Numbered from the stretch's first letter, positions 8,122 through 17,757 are shown. The stretch is 64,000 nucleotides of DNA from CAYNHQ01 sp964397255 (GCA_964397255.1 CAYNHQ010000001.1:62001-126000), one strand, 5' to 3'. The notes: a model not told the origin generated them from the letters alone. Made by a program: numbers and translations.

Positions 8122-9018
8122 TTAGAAATATTTCTTTAAATCCATTTCCGCGTAAAGCTTCGCCACTTGATCGCCATAACCATTAAAGGGAAGTGTCTTT
8201 CGCTTCAAAAATTCTCCGATTCTTCGTTCGGTTTTTTGGCTCCAGCGGGGGTGGTCGACGTCGGGATTGACGTTAGAATAAAAACCATATTCGTTGGGAG
8301 CGGCGAGATTCCACGTCGTTTTAGGTTCTTTTTCCACAAATCGGATCCGAACAAGTGACTTCCCACTTTTAAATCCATATTTCCAGGGAACGACCAAGCG
8401 AATCGGTGCCCCGTCTTGGTTGGGAAGTGTTTTTCCATAGAGGCCTGTCGCCAAAATAGTGAGGGGATGCATCGCCTCGTCCATACGCAGACCTTCCACG
8501 TAGGGCCACCGTAAAACATCCCGCTTTTGCCCCGGCATTTGTGATGGGTCCAGTAGTGTGGTGAATTCTACGTATTTGGCCTTGGATGTCGGCTCGACCT
8601 TTTTAATGACATCGGCCAGTGGAAAACCCAGCCAGGGAATTACCATCGACCAACCTTCCACACATCGAAGTCGGTAGATTCGATCCTCTAATTTATAGGG
8701 CTTCACGAAATCTTCGAGGGCATACGTGGCGGGTTTCTTCACTTCGCCTTCGATCGCAATGTGCCACGGTTTTGTCTTAAATTTTGTCGCATTCTTGGAA
8801 GGATCTTCTTTGTCAGTCCCGAATTCATAAAAATTGTTGTATGTCGTAATTTTTTCGTAGGGAGTTTTTTCATCTCCCTCTCCCCTACTCACTTTCGGCC
8901 AAATCGTGAGTGCTGCTGTGACAAGCCCCAGGGTCTTTAAAAACTCCCGCCGATTTTTGTATTGAGACTCGGATGTAATTTCCGACGAGAGGATATCTAG
9001 AGGCCGACGAATCAACAT
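8122..9018 (-). CDS. msrP: MsrP molybdopterin catalytic subunit, periplasmic methionine sulfoxide reductase
   Basis: The 298-residue protein begins with a twin-arginine leader (KNRREFLKTLGL), consistent with export of a folded molybdenum-cofactor enzyme. The Mo-ligating Cys is Cys119 in RLRCVEGWSMVIPW. Other family blocks are PGQKRDVLRWPYVEGLRMDEA, GAPIRLVVPWKYGFKS and the C-terminal WSQKTERRIG. Together with MsrQ it reduces methionine sulfoxide in the periplasm. The start overlaps the cobB end by 7 bp, which suggests translational coupling. Confidence 0.94.
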   Translation of the reverse strand: MLIRRPLDILSSEITSESQYKNRREFLKTLGLVTAALTIWPKVSRGEGDEKTPYEKITTYNNFYEFGTDKEDPSKNATKFKTKPWHIAIEGEVKKPATYALEDFVKPYKLEDRIYRLRCVEGWSMVIPWLGFPLADVIKKVEPTSKAKYVEFTTLLDPSQMPGQKRDVLRWPYVEGLRMDEAMHPLTILATGLYGKTLPNQDGAPIRLVVPWKYGFKSGKSLVRIRFVEKEPKTTWNLAAPNEYGFYSNVNPDVDHPRWSQKTERRIGEFLKRKTLPFNGYGDQVAKLYAEMDLKKYF

Positions 9019-9722
9019 GATGATGCTAGCTTGAGCAATTGATTAACATATTTTGGAACCGAGACTGAAGCTTTGCCGTAGATTCCTTCATCCATTTGAT
9101 GGCTGATGGAGGAACGCTCCAAATTGAATTCGATGGTTTTGGCTCGGCCGATTTTTTTGACCTGTTGTGCGAAGCCCGCCGCAGGAAAAACTTGGCCAGA
9201 GGTTCCGATCGACAAAAAGAGATCGCAGTTCCATAAAAGATGATCAATCCGATCCATTTCCATCGGTATTTCGCCAAACCAAACGATGTTGGGCCGAAGC
9301 GTTCCTGGTTTTTCACAGCAGGGGGAGATCGTTTTTATATCGACATCTTTTTTCCAGCGATGGACGGCTCCGCAGTGAAGGCAGCGAACTTGTAGGAGTT
9401 CGCCATGCATATGAAGGACATTCTTGCTTCCCGCCCGCTCATGAAGATCGTCGACATTTTGCGTGATGATTATCACTTCTCCCGGCCATTCTTTTTCAAG
9501 ATATGCAAGCGCCACATGTGCTTCATTCGGCTTTACGCTTTGCAATTTCTTTCGACGCTCATTGTAAAAGCGATGGACCAATTCCGGATCCCGTGCAAAT
9601 CCCTCAGGAGAAGCGACATCTTCAATTTTATGATCTTCCCAGAGACCATCGACCCCGCGAAATGTGGAGATTCCCGACTCAGCTGAAATACCCGCCCCCG
9701 TCAAAATGACGATGGAGCGCAT
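9012..9722 (-). CDS. cobB: Sirtuin NAD-dependent protein deacylase
   Basis: The 236-residue class III sirtuin has all core motifs: NAD-binding GAGISAESGISTFRG (from residue 9), TQNVDDLH (residues 87-94), catalytic His106 in HMHGEL, zinc Cys at 114, 117, 135 and 136, and LRPNIVWFGE. Tyr53 and Arg56 (FYNERR) match the Tyr-x-x-Arg pair that binds acidic acyl groups, which in the family marks desuccinylase/demalonylase activity in addition to deacetylation. It sits between gyrA and msrP, 6 bp after gyrA. Confidence 0.93.
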   Translation of the reverse strand: MRSIVILTGAGISAESGISTFRGVDGLWEDHKIEDVASPEGFARDPELVHRFYNERRKKLQSVKPNEAHVALAYLEKEWPGEVIIITQNVDDLHERAGSKNVLHMHGELLQVRCLHCGAVHRWKKDVDIKTISPCCEKPGTLRPNIVWFGEIPMEMDRIDHLLWNCDLFLSIGTSGQVFPAAGFAQQVKKIGRAKTIEFNLERSSISHQMDEGIYGKASVSVPKYVNQLLKLASSC

Positions 9723-9728
9723 GATGGT

Positions 9729-12194
9729 TCACGCCTCGCCGGCTGGAGCCGCTTCGTCGTCGTCTTCGGGAACAATTTTCGCGAGGGCGACCAATTTTTC
9801 TCCCGCTCCGATATGAATTAATCGAACTCCCTGTGTGGCCCGGCCGAAGACCGAAATTTCTTTGGCGCGCGTCCGAATCAGTTGACCCTGATCCGAGATC
9901 AGCATGACATCGTCATCGTCGGTCACCTGCGCCACGCCTACGACGGGTCCAGTTTTGTCGGTTACTTTCACTGTCATAACCCCTTTCCCGCCACGAGACT
10001 GTTTTCGATATTCCGTCGTCTCCGTTCGTTTGCCGTAGCCATGTTCGGTGGCTGTCAGGATAAGCCCCTCGTTCGTGATGACTTCCATTCCCACCAATTG
10101 GTCGCTCTCGGCCAAATCAATTCCCCAAACACCGGTCGCTTGACGGCCCATGGCGCGTACTTCCTCTTCACTGAACCGAATTGCCTGGCCTTCTTTCGTG
10201 GCGAGGAAAATATCTGCTTTACCGTTCGTCAACGCCGCAGAGATCATACGATCGCCATCTTCGACATTGATGGCGATGATTCCACTGGGTCGAGGATTGG
10301 AAAAAGCCATGAGATCGGTTTTTTTAATGACGCCATTTCTCGTCGTCATGACAATGTACTGACCCTCTTTGAATTCTTTGACGGGCAATATCGCTGTGAC
10401 TGTTTCCCCATGGGAGAGTTTCACGAGATTGACGATGGGTTTCCCTTTTGCCGTTCTTCCCGCCATCGGGAGTTCATGAACTTTGACCCAGTAGAGACGT
10501 CCTCGGTCGGAAAAGATCAGCATGTAGGAGTGCGTGGAAGCCACAAAGAGCGACCGAACAAAATCTTCCTCTCGGACACCCGTCCCCACCTTTCCTTTTC
10601 CGCCCCTGCGTTGCGCGCGGTAGAGCGACGTCGGATTTCGCTTGATGTAGCCGGCGTGCGTGACCGTAACGACCATTTCTTCTTCGGCGATCAAATCTTC
10701 TTCCGAAAATTCTTCCAGCTGGCCACGGATTTCCGTTTTTCGTTTATCACCGAAAGCGGTTTTCACTTCTTCAAGTTCTTTGACAATGATTTCGTAAACC
10801 AATTTTTCGTTCGCTAAAATTGCACGATACTCGTCGATGAGGGCCAGCGTGGCTTTATACTCTTCGAGAATTTTTTCCCGTTCGAGGCCGGTGAGGCGCT
10901 GCAAACGCATTTCCAAAATGGCGTTGGATTGAATTTCGGTCAGTTTGAATTTTTTGCAGAGACCCTCACGCGCGGTCGGGCCGTCTTTCGCCTTTCGTAT
11001 AAGCGCGATGACTTCATCCAAATTATCGAGAGCGATTTTAAGGCCTTCTAAAATGTGGGCTCGTTCTTCGGCTTTACGAAGATCGAAAATCGTTCGTCGA
11101 GTGACAACTTCTTTCCGATGAATGATAAATAGATCGAGGGCTTCGCGGAGGCCGACCACTTTCGGGCGATTGTTGACGAGCGCCAGCATGATCGTCCCGA
11201 ATGAAACCTGCAGCTGCGTATTGGCATAAAGTTGATTGAGAACCACTTCCGCCATGGCGTCACGCTTGAGTTCAATGACGACGCGCATCCCATCACGATC
11301 CGATTCGTCACGAAGGTCGCTGATTCCGTCGACTTTCTTGTCGCGAACAAGGTCAGCGATCGATTCAATGAGGCGGGCTTTGTTCACCTGATAGGGTAGC
11401 TCGGTGACCACAATCTGCTGCCGATCTCCCTTTTTCATTTCCTCGATATCGGCGCGGGCCCGAATCGTAAATTTTCCTCGGCCGGTATCAAAGGCTTCTT
11501 TGATCCCCGATTTCCCGAAAATAATTCCAGCCGTCGGGAAATCGGGGCCTTTGACCGTTTGATAAAGCTCTTTATTTTCCAGTTTCGGATTTTTAATGAT
11601 CTTGATAAGACCGTCGCAAATTTCCGTCAGGTTGTGCGGAGGAATGTTCGTGGCCATACCAACGGCGATACCGGCCGAGCCATTGATCAGGAGATTTGGA
11701 ATTCGTGTCGGGAGAACAAGGGGTTCGTCGAGAGAATCGTCGTAGTTTCGACCAAAGAGGACCGTTTCTTTTTCAATGTCGGCTAAAAACTCTTCGGCGA
11801 TTTTGGCCAGCCGAATTTCTGTGTATCGCATCGCTGCCGCTGCATCTCCATCCACAGATCCGAAATTTCCTTGGCCGTCGACTAGGGGATAGCGGAGGGA
11901 AAAGTCCTGCGCCATTCGGACAATCGTGTCGTAAATCGCCGAGTCGCCATGGGGGTGATATTTTCCCATGACATCTCCGACGACTCTGGCTGATTTTTTG
12001 TGGGGCTTGTTATGTAAATTCCCCATCTCGTACATGCCGTAGAGAACACGGCGATGGACAGGCTTTAAGCCGTCGCGAATGTCGGGCAGTGCACGGCCAA
12101 CGATGACGCTCATGGCGTAATCGAGATAGGCCGAACGCATCTCGTCTTCGATGGGCCTCGCTACCTCACGTGTATTAGTTTCCGTCTCCGCCAT
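9729..12194 (-). CDS. gyrA: DNA gyrase subunit A
   Basis: The 821-residue subunit A cuts and rejoins DNA in the gyrase A2B2 complex. The catalytic Tyr is Tyr124 in AMRYTE. The quinolone-determining region reads HPHGDSAIYDTIVR with Ser85 and Asp89, the wild-type susceptible pair. The GyrA box QRRGGKG, needed for DNA wrapping and supercoiling, begins the C-terminal pinwheel, which separates it from ParC. The end is acidic (PEDDDEAA). It is separated from gyrB by a vapBC pair on the same strand. Confidence 0.96.
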   Translation of the reverse strand: MAETETNTREVARPIEDEMRSAYLDYAMSVIVGRALPDIRDGLKPVHRRVLYGMYEMGNLHNKPHKKSARVVGDVMGKYHPHGDSAIYDTIVRMAQDFSLRYPLVDGQGNFGSVDGDAAAAMRYTEIRLAKIAEEFLADIEKETVLFGRNYDDSLDEPLVLPTRIPNLLINGSAGIAVGMATNIPPHNLTEICDGLIKIIKNPKLENKELYQTVKGPDFPTAGIIFGKSGIKEAFDTGRGKFTIRARADIEEMKKGDRQQIVVTELPYQVNKARLIESIADLVRDKKVDGISDLRDESDRDGMRVVIELKRDAMAEVVLNQLYANTQLQVSFGTIMLALVNNRPKVVGLREALDLFIIHRKEVVTRRTIFDLRKAEERAHILEGLKIALDNLDEVIALIRKAKDGPTAREGLCKKFKLTEIQSNAILEMRLQRLTGLEREKILEEYKATLALIDEYRAILANEKLVYEIIVKELEEVKTAFGDKRKTEIRGQLEEFSEEDLIAEEEMVVTVTHAGYIKRNPTSLYRAQRRGGKGKVGTGVREEDFVRSLFVASTHSYMLIFSDRGRLYWVKVHELPMAGRTAKGKPIVNLVKLSHGETVTAILPVKEFKEGQYIVMTTRNGVIKKTDLMAFSNPRPSGIIAINVEDGDRMISAALTNGKADIFLATKEGQAIRFSEEEVRAMGRQATGVWGIDLAESDQLVGMEVITNEGLILTATEHGYGKRTETTEYRKQSRGGKGVMTVKVTDKTGPVVGVAQVTDDDDVMLISDQGQLIRTRAKEISVFGRATQGVRLIHIGAGEKLVALAKIVPEDDDEAAPAGEA

Positions 12195-12267
12195 TTACAC
12201 CCTAAATTTGAGGGGCCTAATCTACCATGCCCCACATCGCAGGGCCAAGATTCTCTAGGCTTTGCGC

Positions 12268-12651
12268 TTACTCAAGTCGCAGATCAAAGAGCTCCTGGTA
12301 GGGGTCAAAATCCGAGTCGGTCGTGAGCAAAATGGCCTGGTGATGGAGGGCCGCAAGGCCAATCATGAGGTCGGCAACGAAGGGCGTATAACCCGACCGA
12401 CGCAATTTGAATCCCATTTCCCCGACCTGGCGGTGCCAATTACGTGGCAATTCCAAAAAGGGGATGGCCGAAAATAACGTTTCGTATTTCTGGAGCTGTT
12501 TTGCATTGTCGGCTCCGAAACAGAGTTCGGCATAAACAATTTCGCAAACATGTGCGTCTCCTTCCTCTAGGAGCCGCTCGAGAAAATCGACTTTTTTCGA
12601 CTCACGGCCTCTAAGGAAGTCGATCCAGACGGACGTGTCGACCAAGTACAC
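12268..12651 (-). CDS. vapC: VapC-type PIN-domain toxin
   Basis: The 127-residue PIN-domain protein has the expected acidic catalytic cluster: Asp5 (LVDTSVWIDFLRG), Glu42 (YAELCFG), Asp94 (VADLMIG) and Asp112 (TTDSDFD). VapC toxins are Mg2+-dependent RNases, commonly of tRNA or rRNA, held inactive by VapB. It lies 2 bp behind vapB, the normal antitoxin-first order. The pair stands between gyrB and gyrA, which suggests insertion into an older gyrB-gyrA unit. Confidence 0.88.
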   Translation of the reverse strand: MYLVDTSVWIDFLRGRESKKVDFLERLLEEGDAHVCEIVYAELCFGADNAKQLQKYETLFSAIPFLELPRNWHRQVGEMGFKLRRSGYTPFVADLMIGLAALHHQAILLTTDSDFDPYQELFDLRLE

Positions 12652-12653
12652 GC

Positions 12654-12848
12654 TTAGCGTTTCTTGCGAAACGGCCGGTAATCGTAGTTGCCGCTCATCG
12701 AGCCTTTGAGTTCAAGAATTTTTCGGCTCTTGCGCTTTTGCACCATTTCGTTAAGCGCCAAAATGAGGGTTTGAGTCTTCGTCCGCGTTCCGGCCTCTTT
12801 TCTCGCCTCCTCAAGAAGAGCCTCGGGCAAATCAAATGATGTACGCAT
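12654..12848 (-). CDS. vapB: VapB-type antitoxin
   Basis: The 64-residue protein has a ribbon-helix-helix-like N-terminus (MRTSFDLPEALLEEARKEAG) and a basic, disordered C-terminus (SGNYDYRPFRKKR) of the kind that wraps around the VapC active site. The N-terminal part should dimerise and bind the promoter. A 10-bp palindrome overlaps its start codon. Confidence 0.82.
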   Translation of the reverse strand: MRTSFDLPEALLEEARKEAGTRTKTQTLILALNEMVQKRKSRKILELKGSMSGNYDYRPFRKKR

Positions 12849-12898
12849 ATATGCCTTTTATACTCCTACCTATATGCTAAAACAACATAACTGCATAT
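12845..12898 (-). promoter_or_regulatory. Likely vapBC operator
   Basis: A perfect 10-bp palindrome GCATATATGC (12845-12854) covers the vapB start codon. About 20 bp upstream, ATATGC (12872-12877) and GCATAT (12893-12898) form a second inverted repeat. The shared GCATAT core and AT-rich surroundings fit an autoregulatory VapB site. Confidence 0.45.
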
Positions 12899-12986
12899 GT
12901 CAAATATTTAATATTTTCAGTGGCTTGTAGGTTGCTTCTGGTTGTCTATTTTTTAAAATGTGTATCTTGAATAGTTTTTGCCATTT

Positions 12987-15443
12987 CTAGATATCCAAAT
13001 TCTTTACCGAGAGGGCGTTTTGTTCAATGAAGTCGCGGCGGGGTTCAACAGCGTCCCCCATGAGTAGTGTAAACATTTCATCCGCATCCACAGCGTCGTC
13101 GATCGTGACTTTGAGTAACGTCCGCTTATCGGGGTCCATTGTCGTTCCCCAGAGTTGTTCTGGATTCATTTCTCCCAAACCTTTGTAACGCTGGATCGTC
13201 GTCCCTTTCTTCCCATGATCCAGGATATAACCCACCCATTTTTCTCGATTCGAAACTTCGATCTTTTTCCCTTCATCCGTCAACGTAAGTGGGGGCGCCG
13301 AGAGGGCGGCGATCGCTTCGGCTCGACGGCGGAGTTCTTGGTATTCGGCCGAGCTCAAAAAGGGAACATTGAAATAGGTCTCTTTTGTCATTCCCCTCTC
13401 TTTCGAAAAAACGGTTAACTTGAAGCCGCCATGTTCACGGTCTTCGTCGATTTGATAAATGAGAGGATGGATTTCGGGATACGTGACCCGGATCTGCTCT
13501 GAAATAGCCTTGCGCGCTGCTTCGAGACCGGTTTTCTTTTTTAAATCTTCAGCGGCAAGATTCGTCGTCATCATAAAGGCGTCTACCACCCTTCGGTCTT
13601 TCTTTTCATTCACCAGGCCAAGTGCTTTTTGATAAGTCATCACTTTTTTCACGAGGGCTTTGAGATGATTCGCGGAAAGTTTCCCCTCTTTGCCGGCATC
13701 GAATTCAAGATCAGAAACACCGGATTCCAGAAGCATGTTTTCGAGCGCCGCTTCATCTTTTAAATATTTTTCAGCATTTCCTTTTTTTACTCGGTAGAGC
13801 GGGGGTTGAGCGATGTAGAGATAGCCCCGCTCGATGACTTGCGGCATTTGACGATAAAAGAACGTGAGAAGAAGGGTTCGAATATGCGCCCCGTCCACAT
13901 CGGCGTCGGTCATCAGAATAATTTTGTGATAGCGGAGCTTTTCCACGTCCAGCTCTTCTCTCCCGATTCCAGCGCCGAGAACCTGAACTAATATCTGAAT
14001 GTCGGCCGATTGAAGCATTTTGTCGAACCGCGCTTTTTCGACATTGAGAATTTTTCCCTTGAGGGGAAGGATCGCCTGATTCGCTCGATTTCTCCCCTGC
14101 TTGGCGGAGCCACCGGCCGAATCTCCTTCGACGATATAGAGTTCGCTTTTGGCCGGATCGCGCTCTTGGCAATCGGCGAGTTTTCCCGGAAGAGATGAAA
14201 ACTCCAGGGCACTCTTTCGCCGAGTGAGGTCGCGAGCCTTTCGAGCCGCTTCACGCGCGCGAGCCGCGTCGATGATTTTCATGACGATGTTCTTCGCTTC
14301 GCGCGGATGTTCGATCAAAAACGCAGAGAGTCGTTCATTGACGATTCCTTCGACGAGGCCTTTGACATCGGAATTCCCCAGTTTCGTTTTCGTTTGGCCT
14401 TCAAATTGGGGATCGGGGATTTTAGCGGAAATGATCGCCGTCAAACCCTCCCGCGTATCTTCGCCGCTTAACCCTTCCACAAGATTTTTCGTAAGGTTCG
14501 CGCCAGTCGCATATTGGTTGATCGACCGCGTGAGCGCCGCACGAAAGCCGATGAGGTGCGTTCCCCCTTCGATCGTGTTGACGTTGTTCACAAATGAAAA
14601 AATGTTTTCGCTGTAGCTGTCGTTGTATTGAAGGGCGACTTCGATCTCGATCTCTCCCTTTTTTCCCGAAATAAAGATGGGGTCATGGAGTGCCGATTTC
14701 GCTTTGTTGAGATGTTTGACGAAGGCGACAATTCCACCTTCGTAAGCGAAATCCTGTTTCTTTCCGCTTCGTTTATCTTCAATCGAAATCGCGACGCCCG
14801 AATTGAGAAATGAGAGTTCGCGAAGGCGTGTGGAAAGAGTTTCAAACGAAAATTCGACGGTTTCAAAAACCTCCGTGTCGGGTTTAAACGTGACATTCGT
14901 TCCCGTCTTGTCGGTTTGACCGATCACTTTCAAATCAGTCGTTGGTTTTCCCCGCTTATACTTTTGTTGATAAACTTTTCCGCCCCGATGAATTTCGAGT
15001 TCAAGGTTTTCAGAAAGGGCATTAACGACGGAAACACCAACACCATGGAGACCTCCGGATACTTTGTACGAGGCATGGTCAAATTTGCCGCCCGCATGGA
15101 GCATCGTCATGACAACTTCGGCAGCTGACTTTTTTTCCGTCTTGTGCATTTCCGTCGGAATGCCTCGGCCGTTGTCTTTCACGGTGACAGAATTATCGAC
15201 ATGGATGACGACAGAAATCTTGTTGCAGAATCCTGCGAGCGCCTCATCGATCGAATTGTCGACGACTTCGTACACCATATGATGAAGTCCCCGGGTGTTC
15301 GTATCACCGATGTACATTCCGGGGCGTTTGCGAACCCCTTCCAGGCCCTCTAAAACCTTAATACTTTCAGCGGTATAGTCTCCTCCGGCAGGAAGAGCGG
15401 TTTCTTTCTTTTTCACGGTTTTCTCAACGGAAGACATATCCAT
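12987..15443 (-). CDS. gyrB: DNA gyrase subunit B
   Basis: The 818-residue ATPase subunit of gyrase. The GHKL ATPase motifs are visible (EVVDNSIDEALAG, DNGRGIP, GGLHGVGVSVVNALS). The transducer domain follows, and then the TOPRIM motif EGDSAGGSAKQGRNR with the DxD metal pair in MTDADVDGAHIR. The end (ALSVKNLDI) is the standard GyrB/ParE terminus. Between TOPRIM and the end there is an insert of about 150 residues, as in many proteobacterial GyrB proteins. It follows recF in the conserved dnaA-dnaN-recF-gyrB order. Confidence 0.96.
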   Translation of the reverse strand: MDMSSVEKTVKKKETALPAGGDYTAESIKVLEGLEGVRKRPGMYIGDTNTRGLHHMVYEVVDNSIDEALAGFCNKISVVIHVDNSVTVKDNGRGIPTEMHKTEKKSAAEVVMTMLHAGGKFDHASYKVSGGLHGVGVSVVNALSENLELEIHRGGKVYQQKYKRGKPTTDLKVIGQTDKTGTNVTFKPDTEVFETVEFSFETLSTRLRELSFLNSGVAISIEDKRSGKKQDFAYEGGIVAFVKHLNKAKSALHDPIFISGKKGEIEIEVALQYNDSYSENIFSFVNNVNTIEGGTHLIGFRAALTRSINQYATGANLTKNLVEGLSGEDTREGLTAIISAKIPDPQFEGQTKTKLGNSDVKGLVEGIVNERLSAFLIEHPREAKNIVMKIIDAARAREAARKARDLTRRKSALEFSSLPGKLADCQERDPAKSELYIVEGDSAGGSAKQGRNRANQAILPLKGKILNVEKARFDKMLQSADIQILVQVLGAGIGREELDVEKLRYHKIILMTDADVDGAHIRTLLLTFFYRQMPQVIERGYLYIAQPPLYRVKKGNAEKYLKDEAALENMLLESGVSDLEFDAGKEGKLSANHLKALVKKVMTYQKALGLVNEKKDRRVVDAFMMTTNLAAEDLKKKTGLEAARKAISEQIRVTYPEIHPLIYQIDEDREHGGFKLTVFSKERGMTKETYFNVPFLSSAEYQELRRRAEAIAALSAPPLTLTDEGKKIEVSNREKWVGYILDHGKKGTTIQRYKGLGEMNPEQLWGTTMDPDKRTLLKVTIDDAVDADEMFTLLMGDAVEPRRDFIEQNALSVKNLDI

Positions 15444-15555
15444 ACAACGTCAAAAACGAACCAAGAGAAGTATCATGCCCCTTCGGTGCTGACAACGAGA
15501 ATCGGGCTAGACCAAGCTACGGATATTCAGTCCTGCCGCCGGTGGGAGGGCTCTA

Positions 15556-16635
15556 TTAGAGCCAATGGCTGACAGAGCGTTCATCGCTCCGGCGCAAAAT
15601 TTTTGCCCCTTTTTCGGCCGCCGCTTCGGCAATGGCCGGGTCAGGTGTAGTAAATATTGCCTGGTGGGTACGGGTGATTCGCTCGAAAAGCCGCTCGCGC
15701 CGCGGGGGGTCGAGCGTGGCGCCAATATCATCGAAGAGCAGGATGGGCGGTGTTTCCCGGTTGATTCGCTCGATCTCAGCCATTTTAAGGGCCAATAAAA
15801 TCGACGCTCCTTCCCCCTGACTTGCTACCTCGCTTACCGGTCGACCATTTAGTTGAATCAAGAGCTGGTCTCGGTGAGGGCCCACAAGCGTTCTGCCGAT
15901 CGAATGCTCGAGTTTCCCCTTTTCTTTTAATGCCTCGTTTAAATCTTCTTCATTCCAATGATACGAAAGTGCCGAGGTCAATTCGGACGAAGCGATTTCC
16001 TGGTGCCAATGGGCAACCAAACGCTGAAGTTCTGAGGCCAATTCGCTTCGACGACGACGAATTTCTTCCCCAGCCCGCACGAGCGCCTCATTCCAGGGCG
16101 CAACATGATCAAAGTACACCTCGCTCGGCAGATCGCTATGCAGGATGGCCTGTTTGTGGGAAAGGGCCCGCCGATAACTCTGCGCAATCGATAGATAAGT
16201 AGGATCGATGGAAAACAGAATCCGGTCCAAGTAGTCGCGGCGGCTTTGAGGCCGGCCAAATAGAAGTTCGCGATGTTCGGGCGCCAAAGCGACGACCGAA
16301 ACCCCTTGGGTAAACGCCTGGGTTGTGGCCTGTTTCCCATCTCGCTCCAGGGTTCTTTTACGAGGATGGATTTCCACGCGAGATTCATGTTCGCTGAAAG
16401 TTCCCTCAATTTTTGCAACTGACTCATTGGCTTTAATGAGTTCTCGCGGCTGCGCCGTCCGAAACGATTTGAGCGTAACCAGGTAATGAATCGCTTCGAC
16501 AATCGTCGTTTTTCCCTCGCCATTTCGTCCCAGTAAGAGGGATGTGCCAGGCGAAAAATCGACCTCGGAGCGTTCATACGAACGAACGTGGAAGAGGCGA
16601 AGAGACTGGATTCTGGAAACGGCTGTCGAGACGAC
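15556..16635 (-). CDS. recF: RecF recombination mediator; no canonical start codon
   Basis: RecF is an SMC-like ATPase that helps load RecA at gaps. All key motifs are present: N-terminal strand IQSLRLFHVRSYERS, Walker A GRNGEGKTT, signature-like VASQGEGASILLALK and Walker B ILLFDDIGATLD. The frame runs back to the dnaN stop codon (TAG at 16636-16638), with which it is in phase, and contains no ATG, GTG or TTG before Walker A. The first GTG is at 16377, beyond Walker A. I give the frame limits; true initiation should lie near 16610-16635. Possible explanations are a rare start codon (GTC, GTT or ATC), readthrough of the dnaN TAG, or a sequence error. Confidence 0.85.
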   Translation of the reverse strand, partial: VVSTAVSRIQSLRLFHVRSYERSEVDFSPGTSLLLGRNGEGKTTIVEAIHYLVTLKSFRTAQPRELIKANESVAKIEGTFSEHESRVEIHPRKRTLERDGKQATTQAFTQGVSVVALAPEHRELLFGRPQSRRDYLDRILFSIDPTYLSIAQSYRRALSHKQAILHSDLPSEVYFDHVAPWNEALVRAGEEIRRRRSELASELQRLVAHWHQEIASSELTSALSYHWNEEDLNEALKEKGKLEHSIGRTLVGPHRDQLLIQLNGRPVSEVASQGEGASILLALKMAEIERINRETPPILLFDDIGATLDPPRRERLFERITRTHQAIFTTPDPAIAEAAAEKGAKILRRSDERSVSHWL

Positions 16636-17757
16636 CTAGATCCTCATCGGCATGATCACATTGAAGACCCCAGGTTCATTCGGCATTTTGAGAACACCGG
16701 GGCTCTGTTCATGATCGAACTCGATAATGACCTTCTCCGAATCAAAGACGGTGACGGCGTCTAGAAGATAACGGGCATTGAAGCCGATTTGAAGCGGTTC
16801 TCCCTCCAGCTCCGCACGAACGTTTTCTTCCGCCTCCCCTAATTCTGGGCTGTTCGCCGCCAAATGTAGTCCTTCTTTGCCGACATTGAGCCGGATACAT
16901 TTGGTTTTTCCCTCTGAAAGGAGCGAAACCCGGCGTAGCGATCGAGTGAAAATATCGCGATCCACCATCATCTTTCGTTTCGTGGCCTTGGGAAGGACCA
17001 TGTTGTAATCGGGGAATTCCCCCACGACCAGGCGCATATAAATCAACGTGCCCTCCGCTCGTACGGCCGCGTTGGTGTCATTCACGGCCATCTCGATTGT
17101 CTCGTCCGTCACTTCCGAAAGTAGACGCCTAAGCTCCATAATTCCTTTACGCGGAAGAATGACTCCCTTTTTGAGTTGAAGCGCTTCTCCTTCTCCCAGC
17201 GTCTTTCCAAAAAGAGCGAGACGATGACCATCGGTGGCTACGACTCGTAGCAGGGTCTGCCCTCTCTCTTTGATGATTTCGAAAAAAGCTCCGTTTAAAT
17301 TGTAGCGCATTTCATCGGTCGAGATCGCAAACGACGTTTTCTCAATCGCCGACCGAAGGGTGTGGGTCTTCAGTTTGTTAAACGTAAAGGATGTGGGCGA
17401 AAGCATTTGCGGAAATTCTTCGGCCTTCATTCCCACGATTCGAAATTGCGCTTTTCCGCTTTCAATCACCAACCAGTCGTTTTCACCTTTGCGAAGCTTT
17501 CCCGTCTTTTCCGGCAGCTCTTTTACAATATCGAGGAAACTGCGGGCCGGAACACAGACTCTCCCTTCTGTCAGGACCTTCACTGGGCACTCGCTTCGGA
17601 TCCCGATTTCAAGGTCTGTGGCTAATACCGCCAACCGATCCACGGTGGCTTCAATTAAAATGTTTCCCAAGATCGGCATCGTGGATTTCTTTTCAATCAC
17701 GGATCCAATTTGATGAAGAGTTTTGGAAAGTTGGTCTCGGTCAAATTCAATTTTCAT
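16636..17757 (-). CDS. dnaN: DNA polymerase III sliding clamp (beta subunit)
   Basis: The 373-residue clamp keeps the replicase on DNA. It has the three-fold repeated clamp fold and the conserved C-terminus (MPMRI) that lines the peptide-binding pocket, plus family phrases TMPILGNILIEA and VGEFPDYNMVLP. I use the ATG at 17757 (MKIEFDRDQL), which is the usual N-terminus; a GTG two codons upstream is possible. The stop is immediately followed, in phase, by recF. Confidence 0.95.
   Translation of the reverse strand: MKIEFDRDQLSKTLHQIGSVIEKKSTMPILGNILIEATVDRLAVLATDLEIGIRSECPVKVLTEGRVCVPARSFLDIVKELPEKTGKLRKGENDWLVIESGKAQFRIVGMKAEEFPQMLSPTSFTFNKLKTHTLRSAIEKTSFAISTDEMRYNLNGAFFEIIKERGQTLLRVVATDGHRLALFGKTLGEGEALQLKKGVILPRKGIMELRRLLSEVTDETIEMAVNDTNAAVRAEGTLIYMRLVVGEFPDYNMVLPKATKRKMMVDRDIFTRSLRRVSLLSEGKTKCIRLNVGKEGLHLAANSPELGEAEENVRAELEGEPLQIGFNARYLLDAVTVFDSEKVIIEFDHEQSPGVLKMPNEPGVFNVIMPMRI

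Noticed and set aside
9882..10817. 311-codon plus-strand frame inside gyrA
   Set aside because: Antisense shadow of a certain gyrA gene; no family features or start signal.
16378..16577. Minus-strand frame starting MNAPRSIF as alternative start of recF
   Set aside because: It is in another frame and lacks RecF motifs; the true frame is open without frameshift.
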